Positions 6,500-9,118 of a stretch of DNA of 9,118 nucleotides are shown here, piece by piece (positions within the stretch are counted from its first letter, which is position 1; every line of letters begins with the position of its first letter). Made by a program: the position numbers and the translations under genes. A model generated the notes under the pieces. It was not told the DNA's origin. It saw only the letters and a program-made list of their open reading frames with translations, and searched no databases. Source of the stretch: Candidatus Babelota bacterium (lineage in GTDB: Bacteria; Babelota; Babeliae; Babelales; Vermiphilaceae); the NCBI GenBank assembly GCA_013213985.1, contig JABSSP010000028.1:1-9118 (forward strand), read 5' to 3'.

Positions 6500-7405
6500 T
6501 TGCTCAAAGAACCGTTACGTGCAGAACAGCGAGTTGGGGTGTATGAAGGAGTTTCAATCTGGAATCTCATTACTATTGTACTCTATATACTAGGGGGAAT
6601 TGTCGCCGCCTACGCTTTTGGTAAGTTTGTACTTGGTAAAATATTTGACATTTTTCACGTGAATGCTGGAATACAAAATACCATCACAAGTATAGCGCAC
6701 TACATTATCTTTCTTACTGCAACAATACTGGGCTTTAATGCAGCAAACCTTGGAGGGCTTGTACTCGCTTTATTAGGTGTCCTCGCACTGAGTATTGGTT
6801 TTGTTATTAAAGATCCAATTTTAGATTTCGTTGCATATTTTATTATTTTAGTGCAGCGTCCGATAAAAGTTGGAGACTACGTTAAAATTGACGACAAAGT
6901 ATCAGGGGTTGTACGTAAAATTAATCCACGATCAGTAGTGTTGCGACAAAAAAATAGTACTTCTATTGTAGTTCCTAATTCAATGATTATTAGCAAACCA
7001 ATCATTAACTGGAATTACAGCAGAGGTTTTATTGCATTTAACGACATCAGTGTGCGGGTGGCGCATGGTTCTGACCCGCTTAAAGCACGTGAACTTATGT
7101 ACAAACTGCTTGCTGAAAATCCATCCGTGCTTAAAAACCCTCGTCCTATTGTTCGGCTCGACGACATTGGCCCTGAAGGATATCGTTTTACCGTGCGGGG
7201 CTATTTAAGTTCACGCAACACTCTTGACCAGTGGGACATTGCTGCCGATGTGAGAATCGCAATCCTTAAAGAATTTGCGCAAAACAACATCAAACTTGCA
7301 GTGCCAGTTCGCATGATCAGGGGTGCAAAAGATAACTTGTCACCAATCATTGAAGATATGGGGCAACTACCTGACGATCAGCCTGCTGAACCAAAAACAA
7401 AGTAG
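6500..7405 (+). CDS. MscS-domain C-terminal part of the split mechanosensitive channel
   Basis: This 301-aa frame holds the MscS channel core. It has a membrane helix at residues 22-45, a second near 68-88, the pore-lining helix at about 86-118 (LVLALLGVLALSIGFVIKDP), and the beta domain with QRPIKVGDYVKI, SGVV and VVPNSMI (119-163). The alpha/beta C-terminal domain follows to about residue 280, then a short charged tail. MscS channels open under membrane tension and protect against osmotic downshock. The nominal start is TTG 6500 without a Shine-Dalgarno. The next in-frame option, GTG 6539, is no better, and the frame is open back to TGA 6422-6424, adding 25 residues typical of the linker in full-length relatives. 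I therefore read this as the 3' end of the 3812 gene, interrupted by one stop codon, rather than as an independent gene. It is the last gene of the plus-strand operon. Confidence 0.85.
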   Translation: MLKEPLRAEQRVGVYEGVSIWNLITIVLYILGGIVAAYAFGKFVLGKIFDIFHVNAGIQNTITSIAHYIIFLTATILGFNAANLGGLVLALLGVLALSIGFVIKDPILDFVAYFIILVQRPIKVGDYVKIDDKVSGVVRKINPRSVVLRQKNSTSIVVPNSMIISKPIINWNYSRGFIAFNDISVRVAHGSDPLKARELMYKLLAENPSVLKNPRPIVRLDDIGPEGYRFTVRGYLSSRNTLDQWDIAADVRIAILKEFAQNNIKLAVPVRMIRGAKDNLSPIIEDMGQLPDDQPAEPKTK

Positions 7406-7422
7406 CGTAAATTAAATGTTCC

Positions 7423-7517
7423 GTCCGGCAAGAACCTACTTTGTCAGGCTCAGCACAGGCTTCGACAAGCCCTTCGATACGCTAGCTACTCAGGATGTAC
7501 TCACGATTACGCCGGAC
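7423..7517. repeat. G+C-richer intergenic patch bounded by a 7-bp inverted repeat
   Basis: GTCCGGC (7423-7429) and GCCGGAC (7511-7517) are exact inverted arms around about 80 bp that are clearly richer in G+C than the rest of the window. Inside are TTGTC/GACAA (7441-7445 and 7464-7468) flanking two AGGCT copies, and then copy A of the palindromic repeat. It begins 18 bp after the channel stop codon. It looks like a composite of REP-like units and carries no gene. Confidence 0.4.
7471..7497 (+). repeat. Palindromic repeat, copy A
   Basis: The pattern is CCTTCGATACGCT, then AGCTA, then CTCAGGATG. It shares its ends with copies B, C and D (CCTTCGRTAC ... CWCAGGAT). The first 13 nt are identical to the inverse of copy D at 7836-7867, and the centre holds the palindrome GCTAGC. 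Elements of this form are typical of dispersed intergenic REP-like families, but the family is not identified. Confidence 0.5.
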
Positions 7518-7582
7518 ATGAGGCTATGGCGGGCACGGCAGGACGAAATAAGCTGAGCATTTTTATTTTTTTAATGTAAAAA

Positions 7583-7799
7583 GCCGTCCTTCGGTACAAT
7601 TTACTTCGTAAATCACTCAGGATGCGATAAATTAATTATTAATTAAATAACGTATAATTCAAATCTTTTACTGGTTTAAAAAATGTATCTTCTGTTAAAA
7701 ATATAGGTTATAGGGCTGTAAGATAAACTTCTTATTTAAAAACATAACCTCTACACACATTCTGAGTGATTTACGAAGTAAATTGTATCGAAGGACGAC
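7583..7799. repeat. 44-bp near-perfect inverted repeat (palindromic copies B and C) around an AT-rich core
   Basis: Arms 7583-7626 and 7756-7799 match inversely at 40 of 44 positions, and all four differences are transitions. Each arm contains the palindromic repeat (CCTTCG-TAC ... CTCAGGATG or its inverse) and an internal small hairpin, ATTTAC-TTC-GTAAAT. The 129-bp core (7627-7755) is very AT-rich and shows no gene. The 217-bp unit resembles a miniature inverted-repeat element, but I find no clear target-site duplication. It could instead be two REP-like units in inverted order. Confidence 0.6.
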
Positions 7800-7835
7800 C
7801 TTTAAATCACAAAAATAAACTCAATACATGTCATA

Positions 7836-7867
7836 ATCCTGTGCGAAGAATGAGAGCGTATCGAAGG
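7836..7867 (-). repeat. Palindromic repeat, copy D (inverted relative to A)
   Basis: On the minus strand this starts CCTTCGATACGCT and ends CACAGGATT. Its first 13 nt equal those of copy A, 365 bp away in opposite orientation, so A/D form an outer inverted pair around B/C. It lies 8 bp past the stop codon of the 88-aa gene, where it could protect or end that transcript. Confidence 0.45.
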
Positions 7868-7874
7868 ATATACC

Positions 7875-8141
7875 TTAATTATTTTTTCTATTTTGAGCTT
7901 GACCTTGTTGCGGTTGTGCTGGTTTTTGTGGTCCGTTTTTCTTTTTGCCGCCAAGAAGCATTCTGAGTGCTTTGTATCCGTCAACAAGGATAAGACCGTA
8001 AAGAATCATTATGAGTGATCCGATGATCATAATATAATCGATGCCACGTTCAATTAAGCCGGTACTGTAAAGAAAAAGTAAAATACCACCAACTAAAAGT
8101 AGAATTCCTTTGTGAATTTTTGATAATTCAATATTGAACAT
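7875..8141 (-). CDS. Small two-helix membrane protein of unknown function
   Basis: This 88-aa protein has two clear membrane helices, about residues 12-30 (GILLLVGGILLFLYSTGLI) and 34-53, joined by a tight ERG turn, so both ends should face the same side. The C-terminal 24 residues (from GGKKKNG) are basic and rich in Gln, Pro and Asn with no acidic residue, and are probably disordered. The family is not recognised. The start at ATG 8141 is well supported: AAAGGAG lies 8 nt upstream, and the gene has its own promoter. It faces the channel operon, with the repeat cluster between them. The AT-rich codons fit its neighbours. Confidence 0.75.
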   Translation of the reverse strand: MFNIELSKIHKGILLLVGGILLFLYSTGLIERGIDYIMIIGSLIMILYGLILVDGYKALRMLLGGKKKNGPQKPAQPQQGQAQNRKNN

Positions 8142-8164
8142 TTTTTACGCTCCTTTTTTTATAA

Positions 8165-8176
8165 TGAGATATCTCA
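8165..8176. promoter_or_regulatory. 12-bp palindrome at the predicted transcription start (possible operator)
   Basis: TGAGATATCTCA is a perfect palindrome that begins about 7 nt downstream of the -10 hexamer of the 88-aa gene. It therefore covers roughly +1 to +12 and lies upstream of the ribosome-binding site. That position suits a repressor operator, but a chance palindrome cannot be excluded. Confidence 0.35.
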
Positions 8177-8182
8177 GTTTTC

Positions 8183-8211
8183 ATCCTACAAAGGTCTATA
8201 TGTAATGGCAA
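8183..8211 (-). promoter_or_regulatory. Promoter for the 88-aa membrane protein gene
   Basis: On the minus strand, TTGCCA (8206-8211, 5 of 6 to consensus), a 17-nt spacer and TAGGAT (8183-8188, 4 of 6) form a good sigma-70-type promoter. It gives a leader of about 35 nt with AAAGGAG near its end. Confidence 0.5.
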
Positions 8212-8295
8212 CAGTTTGTTTTAAAAAAAATTAAATGGTTGAGAAAAATTATTTTATGAGTATATGATAAAGTGAATTTGTTCAAATCATTTTTT

Positions 8296-9118
8296 TTAAA
8301 AATAATAAGCAAGGCCAAATAAAAATCTGAAATTGCCAACCGGTGGGTGCGTGTTGATGACATTTCCTTTGTTGTCAATGTCGCCATAAACTGTGCGAGT
8401 GTATTCTACTTCACCTTCAACAACAAAAGCTTTGTATGTCCAACGGACGCGTGGTGAAATACGGAATGCGTGGTCAACGTCAAGGAAAAAGGCATAGACG
8501 GTTGGTTCAATTTCATTGTTTTGGTCTATGGTGGATTGAATGATAGTTTCATTAGCGCCTAGATTTTTTAAGTAGGCGATAAAAATTGCCGGTTCAACCC
8601 TTGTACGTAAAATAAGTTCTGTCCACATTGATACGCTACGTAAATTAGTGTAGGTTCGTTTGTCAGTGCAGGAGCTAATTGAATGCACGGCATAGCCACC
8701 AAGCACGCCGAGGTTTTCTCCATTTTGGGCAAAGCACACCTTGTTGTGCCAGTCAAAACGTTCAAAGTGCAGTGCAACGTGCGCAATGGCTGCAAGACTG
8801 CCAATAGCCGTATCCGTTTTAATATCTTTGTTGGTGACCAAGCGTGGGACAAGCCGTTTATAATCAATGCCTACACCAATTGTATGGTTTCTCAAAAATA
8901 CCGTGGCGTGCGCTGCAAAGTCAGGGGTTAATGAATTACGTGCATATTGATTTGTTGCTCCTCGGGGGCCTACACTTGCAGTAAACGTTTGTGAAAGTAC
9001 GGCCGCAACGAGCTCACAATAGTCATGATGATACGTAAAACGTATTTGCGCTATTCTGCTTCCGGGAGTAAATGGCCTAACAGAATTAACAGTGTCGGGC
9101 CCAATAATTGGAAACGTC
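8296..9118 (-). CDS. Probable outer-membrane beta-barrel protein, C-terminal 273 residues (enters from right edge)
   Basis: The frame is open from the right edge (TFPIIGPDTVNSVRPFTPGS, then RIAQIRF) to TAA 8296-8298, so the start lies outside the window. The sequence alternates polar and hydrophobic residues in short strands (RIAQIRFTYHH, HTIGVGIDYKR, TYKAFVVEGEVEYTRTVYG) and ends FRFLFGLAYYF. A C-terminal strand with a final Phe is the usual insertion signal for BAM-dependent outer-membrane barrels, so I infer a porin or other outer-membrane protein. The PGSR-containing strand is reminiscent of porin-like proteins, but no specific family can be named. A TTG at 8895 would give 199 aa, but it is internal to the frame and lacks support as a start. 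No clear terminator hairpin follows. Confidence 0.7.
   Translation of the reverse strand, partial: TFPIIGPDTVNSVRPFTPGSRIAQIRFTYHHDYCELVAAVLSQTFTASVGPRGATNQYARNSLTPDFAAHATVFLRNHTIGVGIDYKRLVPRLVTNKDIKTDTAIGSLAAIAHVALHFERFDWHNKVCFAQNGENLGVLGGYAVHSISSCTDKRTYTNLRSVSMWTELILRTRVEPAIFIAYLKNLGANETIIQSTIDQNNEIEPTVYAFFLDVDHAFRISPRVRWTYKAFVVEGEVEYTRTVYGDIDNKGNVINTHPPVGNFRFLFGLAYYF

Noticed and set aside
1230..7405. Genome-wide reassignment of TGA to Trp or Gly
   Set aside because: All Trp codons I could count in the phosphatase and channel genes are TGG, none TGA, which is not expected in an AT-rich genome with that code. TGA also ends the RecO-like gene in a normal ATGA overlap.
7553..7590. Rho-independent terminator at the T run after the channel gene
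   Set aside because: There is a long T run but no stem of useful length directly before it. The nearby inverted repeats are a better candidate for a 3' end signal.
7406..7874. CRISPR array or tRNA in the repeat-rich gap
   Set aside because: The repeats are few, unevenly spaced and in opposite orientations with no spacer structure, and no cloverleaf or TψC-like motif is seen.
8568..8931. Other-frame and plus-strand frames over the outer-membrane protein
   Set aside because: They overlap the long barrel-protein frame, which has a proper C-terminal signature, and show no domain of their own.

Overview
The window looks like an AT-rich bacterial chromosome segment from a Gram-negative-type cell. 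There are several Sec signal peptides, a probable outer-membrane beta-barrel, a periplasmic phosphatase and a large MscK/MscM-type mechanosensitive channel. The mix of secreted ankyrin-repeat and WD40-like proteins, low G+C, short intergenic gaps and many weakly recognisable proteins suggests a host-associated lineage such as Candidatus Dependentiae (TM6). That assignment is inference from gene style; no rRNA or other phylogenetic marker is present.

Left block (1-3029, all minus strand). In transcription order it holds a 599-aa PafA-like alkaline phosphatase with a complete set of catalytic residues, then an AT-rich hairpin terminator. Next come a short secreted basic protein whose frame is broken at a run of seven A's, a truncated WD40-type lipoprotein, and the N-terminal 131 residues of an ankyrin-repeat protein that runs off the left edge. 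The last three look like fast-evolving secreted host-interaction genes, two of them possibly decaying.

Central block (3213-7405, plus strand). A RecO-like protein overlaps by 4 nt (ATGA) a long channel gene. The channel reads as one 1197-codon frame: signal peptide, about 490 residues of periplasmic coiled coil, many membrane helices and an MscS pore/beta/C-terminal domain. A single in-frame TGA at 6422-6424 cuts it, inside a membrane helix, and a perfect 8-bp hairpin starts 3 nt later. The downstream part has no convincing start of its own. All other Trp codons in the large genes are TGG, so a genome-wide TGA reassignment is unlikely.

The 469-bp gap 7406-7874 lies between convergent genes and is full of repeats: a G+C-richer patch bounded by a short inverted repeat, and four copies of a palindromic element arranged as nested inverted pairs, the inner pair being a 44-bp near-perfect inverted repeat.

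Right block (7875-9118, minus strand). An 88-aa two-helix membrane protein has its own good promoter and a 12-bp palindrome at the predicted transcription start. Beyond it lies the C-terminal 273 residues of a probable outer-membrane beta-barrel protein entering from the right edge.
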